Part shown: in pieces, positions 39,283 to 39,518 of the stretch | Layout: every line of letters begins with the position of its first letter | Position numbering within the stretch: the stretch's first letter is position 1 | From: Phycisphaeraceae bacterium | GTDB taxonomy: Bacteria > Planctomycetota > Phycisphaerae > Phycisphaerales > UBA1924 | DNA: 39,518 bases | Direction: 5' to 3' | Assembly: GCA_021299385.1 (NCBI GenBank) | Contig: JAJTGZ010000014.1 | Location: 1 to 39,518 of the forward strand | Translations under genes and position numbers: made by a program | Notes under the pieces: model-generated | What the model was told of the DNA's origin: nothing | The model's input: only the letters and a program-made list of their open reading frames with translations | The model's database searches: none

Positions 39283-39518
39283 TCACGCGCACGCCGGCGG
39301 GGGCGTTGACAGGTGCATCACCAGCACGCGACTGGCCGCGATGTGCACACGCGTGCACACAACGCCCGGCCCACAACCCACCCCACGCTCGCCCACGCTC
39401 GTAAACCCGGCTGCAACCCCAACGGGTCGCTCCTGCTGCCGACGCGCCACCTGCACCTGCCTGACAACAATCTGCGGGCACACGGCACGCTCACCCGCGC
39501 CGGCACCCACACCCACAC
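39283..39518 (-). CDS. Possible C-terminal end of an unrecognised gene, truncated by the window edge
   Basis: One minus-strand frame runs from the window edge to a TGA at 39283-39285, ending HIAASRVLVMHLSTPPPACA. It contains VVRQVQVARRQQERPVGVAA and its third codon positions are mostly G or C, as for genes here. I recognise no family. Other frames are also open, so coding is uncertain. If real, it would lie upstream of secA on the same strand with a 152-base gap. Confidence 0.3.
   Translation of the reverse strand, partial: VGVGAGAGERAVCPQIVVRQVQVARRQQERPVGVAAGFTSVGERGVGCGPGVVCTRVHIAASRVLVMHLSTPPPACA

Overview
This window reads as a chromosomal segment of a high-GC, Gram-negative-type bacterium. 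It is most likely a planctomycete, perhaps from the Phycisphaerae. That placement is inferred from several traits: a very long SecA without the usual zinc-binding tail, a fused CcoN-CcoO oxidase subunit, a one-heme CcoP, a GGQ release-factor-like protein with a C-terminal extension, flagellar genes, and rare recognisable Shine-Dalgarno sites. No marker rRNA is present to confirm it. Most of the window is housekeeping. I see no defence locus, CRISPR array, prophage, transposase or biosynthetic cluster.

Layout, left to right. Positions 1-2155 hold the tail of an MBG-repeat adhesin and its FhaC/ShlB-type outer-membrane transporter (two-partner secretion). On the minus strand follow mutS, a tRNA-Ala(CGC) and a secreted secretin-N/STN-like protein with a clear terminator. 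Next comes a minus-strand pair: an RbsC-like permease with an unusual extracytoplasmic insertion and a GGQ release-factor-like protein. A plus-strand HEAT-repeat protein and a GNAT acetyltransferase follow, then an ABC-F protein (minus), a small unknown protein and tRNA-Gln(CTG) (plus).

Positions 13.5-17.4 kb hold a flagellar operon on the minus strand: an unknown 83-aa protein, then flgF, flgG, flgA and flgH. It is preceded by a good sigma-54-like promoter match. After an FmdB-like small protein and a secreted cyclophilin, positions 18.6-27.3 kb hold a complete cbb3 oxidase locus on the minus strand: ccoNO (fused), ccoQ, ccoP, ccoG, ccoH/fixH, a SafE-like membrane protein, ccoI and ccoS. Almost every junction overlaps. 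The genes together encode a high-affinity oxygen reductase, its copper supply and its assembly factors.

The right part holds map (minus) divergent from purL (plus, a PurS-PurL fusion), an acyl-CoA ligase-like protein, a SPOR lipoprotein, a pseudopilin and secA. The last ~390 bases contain the secA leader and an unassigned stretch.

Two observations stand out. First, a 36-bp inverted-repeat element, sometimes joined to a second hairpin, occupies all four convergent (tail-to-tail) protein-gene gaps that exceed 100 bases. Second, SecA carries a four-copy internal repeat in its C-terminal helical region that does not match the standard SecA layout.
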